64,000 bases of DNA, taken from assembly GCA_036563505.1 (NCBI GenBank), contig DATCMH010000007.1, positions 62,001 to 126,000 of the forward strand. Reading direction: 5' to 3'. The translations under genes and the position numbers were made by a program. A model generated the notes under the pieces. That model did no database searches. It was not told where the DNA came from and was given only the letters and a program-made list of their open reading frames with translations. Shown here piece by piece: positions 1 to 8,127 of this stretch. Position 1 is the stretch's first letter. Every line of letters begins with the position of its first letter. Source of the DNA: DATCMH01 sp036563505. GTDB lineage: Bacteria; Pseudomonadota; Alphaproteobacteria; Rhizobiales; Beijerinckiaceae.

Positions 1-990
1 CGCCACGATGATCGCCGTCGCCAGGAGCCCGAGGCCTCCCATCACGCCCGCGCGTTGCCAACCGATGCGGTTCGGGTCGTCGGAAGGTGCGTAGGCGAGG
101 ATGAGCGGCACCTCGCCGATCGCGGTCTGGCGATAGACGACGTCGGTGCGCCTCGAGATATCGGCGAACGGCACGGGTGCGGCCCGCCCTCCGTCCGCCC
201 CCTCGGCGAAGAGGAGGGAGCGCCCTTCGGGCTGGGAGAGGTCATACGCGTAGAACGTGAACGGGTGCGGCTTTGCGAGCGAGCCGCCCGGTCCGCGCAG
301 CAGCACGTCGGCGCGGTACGCGAAGCTGAGGACGCCGATCGGCGCGCCGCCTTCGGCATAGACCGGCGCGTAGAGGATGTAGGCCACGGCCGCCGGATCT
401 TGGAACAGCCGAAGCGGGCCGACGGCGAGGACTTTGCCGGATCCCAGCACCAGCTCGATCACGGCTCGGCGTTCGGGCCAATCCGAAGGCGAGCCGCCGA
501 TGAGCGTCGCGTTGCCCTCGCGCGGCTCGACGTCGAGGATGACGCTCACGGCCGAGGACTGGGCCTCCACGGCGAGAGGACGTCGGTTCTGTCCGAAGAT
601 GAGGGGCTCGCCGACGCCGGACGCCTGGATCGCCTTCAGGACGTCGCTCACCTGCTCCTTTTTCACGGAGGGCAGCCAGGCGATGGCCGTGACGTCGGGC
701 GAGAGCTTGAGGAAGCGCTGGCCGAAGGTGCCGAGGGCATGCGGGCGGATCGGCTCGCCGGGGCTGAACAGGGCGGCAACGGTGCCCGCGTAAATCTCGC
801 GGGAGTTCAGGTGCGCTTGCAGCTCGGCGGCGTGCGAATCGATGGCCTGATCGAGACGAAGCTGCTCCAGCGCCGAGGCCTGCCTCGCCTCACGCCGAAC
901 TAAGCCGGCCGTGGCGAGCAGCCCCGCCACGGTGAGGGCGACGAGCAGGAGCCGAAACCAACGCTGTTCCGAGGTGGTCTGAGACGCCAT
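1..990 (-). CDS. CHASE-domain membrane sensor, 3' end outside window
   Basis: This reading frame is open from an ATG at 990 to the left edge (330 codons with no stop), so the C-terminal output domain is missing. The visible part starts with a short cytoplasmic tail and a membrane segment (about residues 12-30), then about 270 residues resembling a periplasmic CHASE ligand-sensing domain (segments such as FSPGEPIRPHALG and TAIAWLPSV), then a second hydrophobic segment at the edge (AGVMGGLGLLATAIIVA). This TM-CHASE-TM order is known from sensor histidine kinases and diguanylate cyclases; which one this is cannot be seen. It lies 137 bp downstream of dps on the same strand. Confidence 0.7.
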   Translation of the reverse strand, partial: MASQTTSEQRWFRLLLVALTVAGLLATAGLVRREARQASALEQLRLDQAIDSHAAELQAHLNSREIYAGTVAALFSPGEPIRPHALGTFGQRFLKLSPDVTAIAWLPSVKKEQVSDVLKAIQASGVGEPLIFGQNRRPLAVEAQSSAVSVILDVEPREGNATLIGGSPSDWPERRAVIELVLGSGKVLAVGPLRLFQDPAAVAYILYAPVYAEGGAPIGVLSFAYRADVLLRGPGGSLAKPHPFTFYAYDLSQPEGRSLLFAEGADGGRAAPVPFADISRRTDVVYRQTAIGEVPLILAYAPSDDPNRIGWQRAGVMGGLGLLATAIIVA

Positions 991-1037
991 GCAGGCCCGG
1001 GGTCCATACCCGCGGCCGCCTTGCCTCGGGCGAGCTA

Positions 1038-1062
1038 CCGTAGCGCAACGCTTGCGCTACGG
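1038..1062 (-). terminator. perfect 11-bp hairpin between dps and the CHASE sensor
   Basis: CCGTAGCGCAA is followed after three bases by its exact reverse complement. It sits about 65 bp after the dps stop codon. There is no T tract on either strand, so it may be a U-poor terminator, an mRNA-stabilising 3' structure or an intergenic palindrome. Confidence 0.35.
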
Positions 1063-1127
1063 CACCTCGCTTCCGCTGCGTTTCCAAGGATTCGGCGCGG
1101 GTCCGCTTCGACCTGCGGCGACCTTTG

Positions 1128-1667
1128 TCAGTGACCGCTCTCGTCGGTGCCGCGGCTCGTCTCATAGAGGAACCAAACCCGCTCTTCGGTCTGATCGATG
1201 TACTCCTCGAGCAGGCTGGCGCTCGCGACATCCTCGTGCTCGTCGCAGACGTCGTGCGCCTGGCGCATCGCGGCGACCATGGCCTGGTTGTCGGCGAGGA
1301 GTTCGCGCAGCATCGCGCCCGGGGGCACCATCTCGGCATCGTTGTCGGCGATGCTCTGCAGCCGCGAGACGTGGCCGATCGAGCGCAGGGTCGAACCGCC
1401 GATCTTGCGCACCCGCTCGGCGAGCGGGTCGGTGGTGGCGAAGATCTGCGTCGCGTGCTCCTCGAACATGCGGTGGTAGTCCCGGAAGTTCGGTCCGCTG
1501 ACGTGCCAGTGGAAGTTCTTCGTCTTGAGGTAGAGCGCGAAAGCATCGGCGAGGAGGCCGTTGAGCGCCGCGGAGACTGCCTCCACGCCCTCCGGCGAGA
1601 GGTCGGTGGGCGTGTCGAGCGGCGCCGGAGCCCTGGCAGCCGTCTTCAGCTTGCGAACGTTCGGCAT
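1128..1667 (-). CDS. dps: Dps-family DNA-binding ferritin-like protein
   Basis: A 179-residue member of the Dps/ferritin-like family, which stores iron using peroxide and shields DNA during stress and starvation. The family signature is clear: NFHWHVSGPNF followed by the ferroxidase-side segment ATTDPLAERVRKIGG, which carries the Asp and Glu ligands. The chosen ATG at 1667 has a GAGGTGA ribosome binding site seven bases upstream; an ATG at 1748 would add a Pro/Arg-rich, non-conserved tail. The N-terminal tail (MPNVRKLKTAARAP) is basic, as expected for DNA contact. Upstream lies an EcfG-type promoter, and the gene is divergent from an HWE histidine kinase. Confidence 0.93.
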   Translation of the reverse strand: MPNVRKLKTAARAPAPLDTPTDLSPEGVEAVSAALNGLLADAFALYLKTKNFHWHVSGPNFRDYHRMFEEHATQIFATTDPLAERVRKIGGSTLRSIGHVSRLQSIADNDAEMVPPGAMLRELLADNQAMVAAMRQAHDVCDEHEDVASASLLEEYIDQTEERVWFLYETSRGTDESGH

Positions 1668-1728
1668 GGAAGTCACCTCGGGTCGGGATGGCGGGAGCGC
1701 GTGGGGCGAGGCCCGTCGGCACGCCGGG

Positions 1729-1754
1729 AACGGCGGGCCAAGCCGCACGGTTCC
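1729..1754 (-). promoter_or_regulatory. EcfG-type general-stress promoter for dps
   Basis: On the minus strand GGAAC (1754-1750) is followed by exactly 17 bases and CGTT (1732-1729). This matches the alphaproteobacterial EcfG consensus GGAAC-N16/17-CGTT. The predicted transcript start near 1721 gives a leader of about 55 bases to the dps ATG. Confidence 0.7.
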
Positions 1755-1895
1755 AGTGGTCTACCCGGGTGAGCGCCGTTGCCGCGGACGGGGGGATGCC
1801 GTAACGTTCGTACCGAACAGAGCCGGCATCGCGAGCTCTGACCGTGCAGACCCGTTCCAGGGTTCTTGCCGACGCGTGAACCTGAGGTCGATCGC

Positions 1896-3812
1896 ATGAG
1901 CGCCGCCGAGACGCTTTCGCCCCGGCCCGCTCCGTCCTGGGACGAGGCGGCGCGGGTCGCGGCCCTGCGCCGCTATCGCATCCTCGACACTCCCGCAGAG
2001 TCCGGATTCGATGAGATCACGCGAATCGCGGCCCTCGTCTGCCGCGCGCCGATCGCCGTCGTGAACTTCATCGAGGACACGCGGCAGTGGTTCAAGGCGG
2101 AGATCGGGCTCGGCGTGCGCGAGACGCCCCTCGACATCTCCTTCTGCGCGCAGGCCATCCTGCAGCCCGGGGTCTTCGTGATCCCGGATGCCCGCAAAGA
2201 TGCGCGCTTCGCCTGCAACCCGCTCGTGACGGGCGAGCCGCACCTGCGCTTCTACGCCGGGGCCCTGCTCGAAACGCCGGACAGGCTGCCCATCGGCACC
2301 GTCTGCGTGCTGGACACGGAGCCGCGCCCCGAGGGGCTCCGCCCTGACCAGCGGGAGATCCTGCGCGCCCTGGCCCGGCAGGTCATGCTGCAGCTCGAGC
2401 TTCGCCAGCGCGAGGACGAGTTGCGCGCGAGCCAGGAGCGCCTGAATCTCGCGCTCGACGCCTCGAAAGTGGTGGGCACGTGGCTGTGGGAAGTCGCGTG
2501 CGACCGCATCACCGCGGACGAGCGCTTCGCCTGGTTGTTCAACGTGTCCCCCGAGCTAGCTCGGAACGGCGCGCCGCTCTCGGCCTTCCTCGACGCGATC
2601 CATCCGGAGGATCGGCCGCGCGTCGCGGACGAGATCGCGAACGCCGTCGCTCAGGGCGGCGAGTACGCGACGGAGTACCGGGTCATCGCGACGGATGGCA
2701 GCATTCGTTGGATCTCGGCCCGCGGACACTGCGAGCGAGATGAGGCAGGGCGCCCCGTCCGCTTTCCCGGTGCGGTCGTCGACGTCACGCCCGCTAAGGC
2801 CAACGAGCAGGCCCTTCGCGAGCGCGAAGCGGAGCTCGCCCGGGTTCAGCGCATCGGACAGGTTGGCGGCCTCGAAGTCGATCTCAGGAACGGCTTTCGC
2901 AATCGGCGCTCGCCCGAATACCTGCGCATCCACGGCCTCCCGCCGGAAGCCGATCGGGAGAGCCACGACGAGTGGGTGCGGCGCATTCACCCCGACGATC
3001 GGGAGCGGGTCGAGAGCGCCTTCCGCGCCGCCGTGGCCGGACGGGCCGGCGAGTACACGGCCGAGTACCGTATCGTACGCCCGAGCGACGGGGCCGTCCG
3101 CTGGATCTCGGCGACGGCCGAGATCGAGCGCGACGGCGAAGGCTGCCCTCTGCGCCTCGTCGGCGCCCATATCGACATCACCGAGCGCAAGCAGGCGGAA
3201 GAGGCGCGCGAGCTCATCAGCCGCGAGCTGTCTCACCGGATCAAGAACATCTTCGCCATCGTCTCCGGCCTCGTGAGCCTTTCGGCTCGGGGACACGAGG
3301 AGGCCAAAGACTTCGCGCGCGAGTTTCGCGATCGGCTCCACGCCCTTGCGCTCGCACACGAGTACGTCCAGCCGCGAGCCACGGATGCCGGCCCGATCGC
3401 GACGACCCAGACGATCCAAGGTCTCCTGCGCACCTTGCTCCGCCCCTACGCCGTCGAGGGCCGGGAGCGGTTCCTGATCGACGGCGAGGACGCCGAGGTC
3501 GGCGAGAAGGCGGCGACGGCGCTCGCTCTCATCGCGCATGAGCAGGCCACCAACGCCGCCAAATACGGCGCGCTCTCCCTTGAGACCGGGCACGTGACGA
3601 TCACGGGCCGTCGCGAGGGGGACGCCTACATTCTAGTCTGGCGGGAGCGCGGCGGTCCGCCGATCCACGAGCCGCCGGCACGCCAAGGCTTCGGCACGCT
3701 CATGGCGGGGCGCAGCGTATCAGGCCAGCTCGGCGGCATGATCGCCTACGACTGGGCGCCAGAGGGCTTGACGATGCAGGTCACCATCCCCCTGGCGAAC
3801 TTGGCCCGCTAA
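1896..3812 (+). CDS. GAF-PAS-PAS sensor histidine kinase, HWE family
   Basis: A 638-residue soluble sensor kinase with no membrane segment. An N-terminal GAF domain (about 20-160) is followed by a short helical linker, two PAS_3-type domains (about 190-300 and 315-430, each ending in a PAC-like motif), and an HWE/HisKA_2 kinase core. The phosphoacceptor is probably H447 in ELSHRIKN; the family-defining H548 (IAHEQATNAAKYG) and the W582-x-E584 pair (LVWRERGG) are present. HWE kinases are the usual inputs to PhyR in the alphaproteobacterial general stress response. The ATG at 1896 follows a GAGG site; an upstream TTG at 1866 is less likely. It is divergent from dps. Confidence 0.9.
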   Translation: MSAAETLSPRPAPSWDEAARVAALRRYRILDTPAESGFDEITRIAALVCRAPIAVVNFIEDTRQWFKAEIGLGVRETPLDISFCAQAILQPGVFVIPDARKDARFACNPLVTGEPHLRFYAGALLETPDRLPIGTVCVLDTEPRPEGLRPDQREILRALARQVMLQLELRQREDELRASQERLNLALDASKVVGTWLWEVACDRITADERFAWLFNVSPELARNGAPLSAFLDAIHPEDRPRVADEIANAVAQGGEYATEYRVIATDGSIRWISARGHCERDEAGRPVRFPGAVVDVTPAKANEQALREREAELARVQRIGQVGGLEVDLRNGFRNRRSPEYLRIHGLPPEADRESHDEWVRRIHPDDRERVESAFRAAVAGRAGEYTAEYRIVRPSDGAVRWISATAEIERDGEGCPLRLVGAHIDITERKQAEEARELISRELSHRIKNIFAIVSGLVSLSARGHEEAKDFAREFRDRLHALALAHEYVQPRATDAGPIATTQTIQGLLRTLLRPYAVEGRERFLIDGEDAEVGEKAATALALIAHEQATNAAKYGALSLETGHVTITGRREGDAYILVWRERGGPPIHEPPARQGFGTLMAGRSVSGQLGGMIAYDWAPEGLTMQVTIPLANLAR

Positions 3813-3907
3813 AACCTTTTGGCTTCAGGCGGCGGCCGGCTGGACCGCGACCGAAAACGCCTTCTCGACGTTATTGCTCGAACGACACGATCAATCGGAG
3901 ACTTGAG

Positions 3908-4216
3908 ATGTTCACGCTCGCCATCGACGGCCGCGCCGTCGCGATCACCGACGCCGACGAGGAGCAGGCGCGGGAACTCTTCGACAGCGAGGAGTTCAAG
4001 AACGACCTTAAGACGATGACGGAGGGCGGCGAGCCGCTCTGGAACGGCACCGGCTCGTTCAATGTTCGGCGCTCCACGGACGAGGAGATCGATTCCTACG
4101 ACGACGCCATGAGCGACGACGAGGACGAGGCTGAGGACGACGAGGAGGACGGCATCAACGTGTTGTTCCTGGTGCCCATCGACACGGACGAGGATCAGGA
4201 CGAGGCGGCGAGCTGA
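3908..4216 (+). CDS. small acidic hypothetical protein
   Basis: A 102-residue protein with a folded-looking N-terminal half (MFTLAIDGRAVAITDADEEQ) and a strongly acidic C-terminal third containing a run of Asp and Glu before VLFLVPIDTDEDQDE. No domain was recognised and there is no signal peptide. GGAG precedes the ATG by about six bases. It ends 29 bp before the DEAD-box helicase gene on the same strand, so the two are probably cotranscribed. The function is unknown. Confidence 0.65.
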   Translation: MFTLAIDGRAVAITDADEEQARELFDSEEFKNDLKTMTEGGEPLWNGTGSFNVRRSTDEEIDSYDDAMSDDEDEAEDDEEDGINVLFLVPIDTDEDQDEAAS

Positions 4217-4245
4217 GCGGCGCGATCCCCCGGTCTGGAGAGTTC

Positions 4246-5979
4246 ATGTCCTTCGCCAACGCCCATCCCAGCCTCGCCCGCGCCCTCGAGCAGCGCGAGT
4301 ACCTCGAGCCGACCTCCGTCCAGGCCGCGATGCTGCAGCCCGACGCGGCTGGCCGCGATCTCCTCGTCTCCGCGCAGACCGGCTCCGGCAAGACGGTGGC
4401 CTTCGGGCTGGCCATCGCGCCGACGCTGCTCCCGGACGCCGAGCGGTTCGAGTCGGCGGGTCCTCCCCTTGCTCTCGTCATCGCGCCGACCCGGGAGCTG
4501 GCGCTCCAGGTTCAGCGCGAGCTGATCTGGCTCTATGGCCCAGCGGCCGCCCGGATCGCCTCCTGCGTCGGCGGGATGGACGTGAGGCGCGAGGCACGGG
4601 CGCTCGCGGACGGCTGCCACATCGTCGTGGGCACGCCGGGGCGGCTGCGCGATCACCTCGAGCGCGGCCGGCTCGACCCGACGCGCCTGCGCGCCGTGAT
4701 CCTCGACGAGGCCGACGAGATGCTCGATCTCGGCTTCCGTGAGGACCTGGAATTCATCCTAGACGCGACGCCTCGCGAGCGCCGGACGCTTCTGTTCTCG
4801 GCCACGATTCCCCGCCCGATCGCGGCGCTCGCCAAGCGCTACCAGCGCGAGGCGCTGCGCATCGACACCGTCGACCAGTCGCGTCCGCACGGCGACATCG
4901 CCTACCGGGCCGTGCGCATCGCGCCGAACGAGATCGAGCACGCGGTCGTGAACGTGCTGCGCTTCTTCGAGTCGCCCGGCGCGATGGTCTTCTGCCACAC
5001 CCGCGAGGCGGTTCGACAGCTTCATGCCCGCCTCGTCGAACGGGGTTTCGCGGCGGTGGCCTTGTCGGGCGAACTCAGCCAATCCGAGCGCAGCCACGCG
5101 CTCCAGGCGCTGCGGGACGGGCGCGCGCGGGTTTGCGTCGCCACCGACGTCGCCGCCCGCGGCATCGACCTGCCCGAGCTGGCGCTCGTGATCCACGCCG
5201 ACCTGCCGGGCGACCGCGACACCCTGCTTCACCGCTCAGGGCGCACGGGCCGGGCCGGACGAAAAGGCACCTGCGTGCTGCTCGTTCCCTACACCCGCCG
5301 GCGACGGGCCGAGGCTCTGCTGACGCAGGCCGGCGTCGACGCATCTTGGTCCGGCCCACCCACGGCCGACGAGATCCGAGGCCGGGATCAGGAACGCATG
5401 ATGGAGGACTCGGTCTTCGACGACGAGACCTCCGAGGAGGATACGGCGATCGCCCAGGCACTGCTCGCCCGGCGCTCGCCGGAGGAAGTGGCTGCGGCGT
5501 TCGTGAAGCTGCAGCGCGGTCGCCTGCCCTCCCCCGAGGACCTGTTCGAGGCCGAAGCTCCGCGCCGGGAACGCGGCGCGAGGCCCGCGGCCGATGCCGG
5601 ACCCGAGCGGATGCGCCGCGACGTGGTCCGCGACGGCATGGTGCCTTTCAAGATGAGTGTCGGCCGGCGCAACAACGCCGACCCGCGTTGGCTCGTGCCG
5701 CTGATCTGCCGCCTCGGCCACGTGACGAAGAGCGACATCGGTGCGATTCGCATCTTCGACCGCGAGACGCTTTTCGAGATCGCGGAGCCCGCTGCGGCGC
5801 GCTTCGCCGGCGCCGTCAGCCGAGCCGTCGATACCGAAGATATCCGGATCGAGCCGGCCGATCAGACACCCGCGACCGGCGGCCCGGGCCGTTTCCGGCC
5901 CAAGGGACAACGCGCGGCACCGGGCAATCCGCGTCCGGCGAAAGCCGGAGCGCCGAAATGGCGCCGGACCAAGCCCTGA
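4246..5979 (+). CDS. deaD: DEAD-box ATP-dependent RNA helicase with DbpA-type RNA-binding domain
   Basis: A 577-residue helicase that unwinds or remodels RNA, probably in ribosome assembly or cold adaptation. The Q motif (PTSVQAAML), motif I (AQTGSGKT), Ia (PTRELALQ), Ib (GTPGR), II (DEAD), III (SAT), V (ATDVAARGID) and VI (HRSGRTGRAG) are all intact over residues 1-360. After an acidic linker, residues about 455-535 (KMSVGRRNNADPRWLVPLIC onward) match the DbpA/CsdA C-terminal RNA-binding fold, followed by a basic Pro/Gly/Arg tail. The start has a GGAGAG site. The deaD/csdA name reflects family only; a dbpA-like role is possible. Confidence 0.92.
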   Translation: MSFANAHPSLARALEQREYLEPTSVQAAMLQPDAAGRDLLVSAQTGSGKTVAFGLAIAPTLLPDAERFESAGPPLALVIAPTRELALQVQRELIWLYGPAAARIASCVGGMDVRREARALADGCHIVVGTPGRLRDHLERGRLDPTRLRAVILDEADEMLDLGFREDLEFILDATPRERRTLLFSATIPRPIAALAKRYQREALRIDTVDQSRPHGDIAYRAVRIAPNEIEHAVVNVLRFFESPGAMVFCHTREAVRQLHARLVERGFAAVALSGELSQSERSHALQALRDGRARVCVATDVAARGIDLPELALVIHADLPGDRDTLLHRSGRTGRAGRKGTCVLLVPYTRRRRAEALLTQAGVDASWSGPPTADEIRGRDQERMMEDSVFDDETSEEDTAIAQALLARRSPEEVAAAFVKLQRGRLPSPEDLFEAEAPRRERGARPAADAGPERMRRDVVRDGMVPFKMSVGRRNNADPRWLVPLICRLGHVTKSDIGAIRIFDRETLFEIAEPAAARFAGAVSRAVDTEDIRIEPADQTPATGGPGRFRPKGQRAAPGNPRPAKAGAPKWRRTKP

Positions 5980-5991
5980 CGTTCAACGAGC

Positions 5992-6022
5992 AAAACCGGC
6001 TGCGCCGCTTGAGGCGCGCCGG
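5992..6022 (-). terminator. Rho-independent terminator of rpsU
   Basis: Read on the minus strand, CCGGCGCGCC and GGCGCAGCCGG pair as a ten-bp stem with one bulged A and a six-base loop, followed by TTTT. It lies about 80 bp after the rpsU stop codon. Confidence 0.75.
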
Positions 6023-6099
6023 CTTGTTCGGCGTGAAGAAAGGTTGGGAATCCGAAGCGGCCGGACCCGCCTGAAGCGGGACCAGACCTCGCCCGGATC

Positions 6100-6378
6100 T
6101 TAGACCGCGGCGGCGGGACGCGGAGCGCGGGGCGCGCCGGGACGGCCGGCGGGCTCACGGCGCTTCGGCGCCGGCAGAAGACCCTCGCGCTGGGCGAGCT
6201 TGCGCGCGGCCTTGCGGGCGCGGCGGACGGCTTCGGCCTTCTCGCGGGTCTTCTTCTCGGACGGCTTCTCGTAAGCCTTCCGCTGCTTCATCTCACGGAA
6301 AATGCCCTCGCGCTGCATCTTCTTCTTGAGCACGCGCAGGGCCTGATCGACGTTGTTGTCGCGAACGAGAACTTGCAA
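6100..6378 (-). CDS. rpsU: 30S ribosomal protein S21 (bS21)
   Basis: A 92-residue bS21, the small basic protein at the anti-Shine-Dalgarno end of the 30S subunit that helps mRNA docking. The core QVLVRDNNVDQALRVLKKKM and the basic helices after it are typical; the tail from about residue 72 is Pro/Arg-rich and longer than in E. coli, as in other Hyphomicrobiales. No ATG lies at the conserved N-terminus. A TTG at 6378 directly precedes QVLVRDNN and has AGGA eight bases upstream, so it is the chosen start; the first in-frame ATG (6522) would add 48 non-conserved residues. An EcfG-type promoter lies upstream and a terminator follows. Confidence 0.92.
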   Translation of the reverse strand: MQVLVRDNNVDQALRVLKKKMQREGIFREMKQRKAYEKPSEKKTREKAEAVRRARKAARKLAQREGLLPAPKRREPAGRPGAPRAPRPAAAV

Positions 6379-6763
6379 CGATTCAGTCCTATTCTCGGGT
6401 TGAGCCGATGCCCTGCCGCGGATGCGTGCGCGAGCATCGATGGGTGACCGGCCTGAGGCTGGATTCCGGGCTCCCATAGCACAGATGGAGCAAAGCGCCA
6501 TGCGGAAATTCAACCGCGCCACCGATAGCGTTTTGCGGTCGTCCAGGCCTCAGCCCCGGCAACGTGGAGAGCGAAGAGCGGGTTCCCACGACTTCCATCG
6601 CCGGCGGCGGTTGCCGTTTCGCCTCGCAAACCCCATCTAGAAGAGAGCTTGCCCACCGGGCAGACTGTCTCGCGCCCCGAGCCGGCGCCCGACCGAACCC
6701 TTCATCCGATCTCGCGCGTTGATCGACGATGCCCTCTCGCCAGGGTCGACACGGAGTGCCGTC
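6379..6763. other. 385-bp divergent intergenic region upstream of rpsU
   Basis: No convincing gene was seen. It holds the rpsU leader (about 175 bases if the EcfG-type promoter at 6561-6586 is used) and, on the other side, the unmarked promoter of the small gene at 6764. Confidence 0.5.
6561..6586 (-). promoter_or_regulatory. EcfG-type promoter upstream of rpsU
   Basis: On the minus strand GGAAC (6586-6582), exactly 17 bases, then CGTT (6564-6561) match the EcfG consensus. The orientation is towards rpsU, with a predicted leader of about 175 bases. The motif is short, so chance occurrence is possible, but the spacing is the same as at dps. Confidence 0.5.
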
Positions 6764-6964
6764 ATGTACACGTTCCGCAAGCCCGCCCACCCGAAGTCGG
6801 TGATGTTCGCGGTCAACTACGACGACGGACGGACGGCGTATCTCGTCATCGAGAATCATGGTGGGCCCGGGGACGACCACCTCGTGGGCTCCATTGCCCG
6901 TGAGCGTCAGGAGCAGGGCTCCTTGCCCGAGGGCACGATCAAGAGCATCAAGCGGGTACGCTGA
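6764..6964 (+). CDS. small hypothetical protein
   Basis: A 66-residue cytoplasmic protein (MYTFRKPAHPKSVMFAVNYD at the N-terminus) with no recognised domain. The ATG at 6764 has GGAG eight bases upstream; an in-frame start at 6719 would add 15 unconvincing residues. It ends 14 bp before the coiled-coil protein gene, so both are probably in one transcript. The function is unknown. Confidence 0.6.
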   Translation: MYTFRKPAHPKSVMFAVNYDDGRTAYLVIENHGGPGDDHLVGSIARERQEQGSLPEGTIKSIKRVR

Positions 6965-6978
6965 GGACACGGACGAGG

Positions 6979-7356
6979 ATGAGCGGACACAAAGACAAGC
7001 AGTTCGGCGACAGGCTCGCGGACGCGGCGAAGGCCCGTCAGGCCGCACTAAAGCGCTTTCAGGCCCGGCCGACGGCGGACGACCCGGCGGTCGCCGAGCG
7101 CCGTGCCGCCCGCGAGGCGGTCACCGCAGCCCGCGACGCTCGCACGGCCGAGCGGACCGCCGCGCGCGTCGCGCAAGAAGCTGCGCAAGCCGCGGAAGCG
7201 GCTGCACGCGCCGAGGAAGAAGCTAGGCTCGCGACCGAGACGGCGGCGCGAGAGGAGCAACAGCGCGTCGAGCGCGCCGCGCGCGAGGTGGAGCTCGAAG
7301 CCGAGCGCAAGGCGGCTCGCGACGCGCGCTACGCCGCGCGAAAAGCCCGCAAGTAG
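6979..7356 (+). CDS. Ala/Arg/Glu-rich coiled-coil protein, DUF6481-like
   Basis: A 125-residue, highly charged protein. The N-terminus MSGHKDKQFGDRLADAAKAR is followed by about 90 residues of Ala, Arg and Glu heptad-like sequence predicted to form a long helix or coiled coil. The N-terminal pattern resembles small alphaproteobacterial proteins grouped as DUF6481; this match is from memory. There are no signal peptide, cysteines or catalytic motifs. The low sequence complexity means translation is inferred from the frame, ATG and operon position. Confidence 0.6.
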   Translation: MSGHKDKQFGDRLADAAKARQAALKRFQARPTADDPAVAERRAAREAVTAARDARTAERTAARVAQEAAQAAEAAARAEEEARLATETAAREEQQRVERAAREVELEAERKAARDARYAARKARK

Positions 7357-7383
7357 CCCCGTTCAGGGCGCCTGCGTCCCGTG

Positions 7384-7686
7384 ATGGCGTTCGTTGAGCC
7401 GGGAGCAGGCTTCGCCTGCCAGACCTGCGGCGCCTGCTGCGCGACCTCGGCGGAGTGGCCGCGCTTCACGACGGAGGACGAGGACGATCTCGCCCTGATC
7501 CCGCAGGCCTACGTCGCCGACGACGACCGCGGCATGCGCTGCGTCGGCGACCGCTGCACCGCCCTGACGGGCGAGGTCGGCGTCGCGACGGCCTGCGCGA
7601 TCTACGGCCTGCGTCCGGACGTCTGCCGCGCCTGCCAGCCCGGAGATCCCGAATGCCTCCTCGCCAGGGCCCGCCACGGCTTGTGA
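7384..7686 (+). CDS. YkgJ-family cysteine cluster protein
   Basis: A 100-residue protein of the CxxCxxCC family (PF03692), probably binding zinc or an Fe-S cluster. The signature CQTCGACC lies near residue 17, with further cysteines in CVGDRC, TACAIYGLRPDVCRAC and PEC. The sequence YGLRPDVCRAC is the typical C-terminal motif. A GTG at 7381 immediately precedes the chosen ATG. The exact function of the family is not settled. It is convergent with the cupin gene. Confidence 0.85.
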   Translation: MAFVEPGAGFACQTCGACCATSAEWPRFTTEDEDDLALIPQAYVADDDRGMRCVGDRCTALTGEVGVATACAIYGLRPDVCRACQPGDPECLLARARHGL

Positions 7687-7698
7687 GCGCGACGCCGC

Positions 7699-8127
7699 TC
7701 AGGGGTGCTTGTGGATCGGGTCGATCCAGTAGACCTCTTCCGGCCTCTCGACCGGCTCCACATCCGTGATGTTGACGACCACCGCTTCGTTGTCCGAGCG
7801 AACGAGCACGCATTCGAGCGGTTCGTCAGGCGAAGCGTTGATCTCCTGGTGGGGCACGAAGGGCGGCACGTAAATGAAGTCGCCGGGCCCCGCTTCGGCT
7901 ACGTATTCGAGCCGCTCGCCCCAGCGCATGCGGGCGCGCCCGCGCACCACGTAGATCACGCTCTCGAGTTCGCCGTGATGGTGCACCCCCGTCTTGGCGT
8001 TGGGCTGGATCGCTACCGTGCCGGCCCAGATCTTCTGCGCCCCGACCCGGGCGTGGTTGATCGCCGCCTGCCGAAACATGCCCGGCGTCTGGGCCGTGTT
8101 GGGATCGAGCTTGTCGCCCGCGATCAC
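7699..8127 (-). CDS. cupin-domain protein, N-terminus uncertain (in-frame amber upstream)
   Basis: A single-domain cupin barrel of about 142 residues from a GTG at 8127. Motif 1 (TGVHHHGELESVIYV) gives the histidine and glutamate metal ligands, and motif 2 (GDFIYVPPFVPHQEIN) gives the last histidine. The start is problematic: the GTG lacks a well-spaced ribosome site, and the frame upstream reads KHDGVR after a TAG (8148-8146), preceded by a 17-codon His/Asp-rich stretch from an ATG at 8199. The barrel is intact, so the gene may still work from the GTG. Substrate unknown. The tRNA-Ile2 gene is upstream on the same strand. Confidence 0.75.
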   Translation of the reverse strand: MIAGDKLDPNTAQTPGMFRQAAINHARVGAQKIWAGTVAIQPNAKTGVHHHGELESVIYVVRGRARMRWGERLEYVAEAGPGDFIYVPPFVPHQEINASPDEPLECVLVRSDNEAVVVNITDVEPVERPEEVYWIDPIHKHP

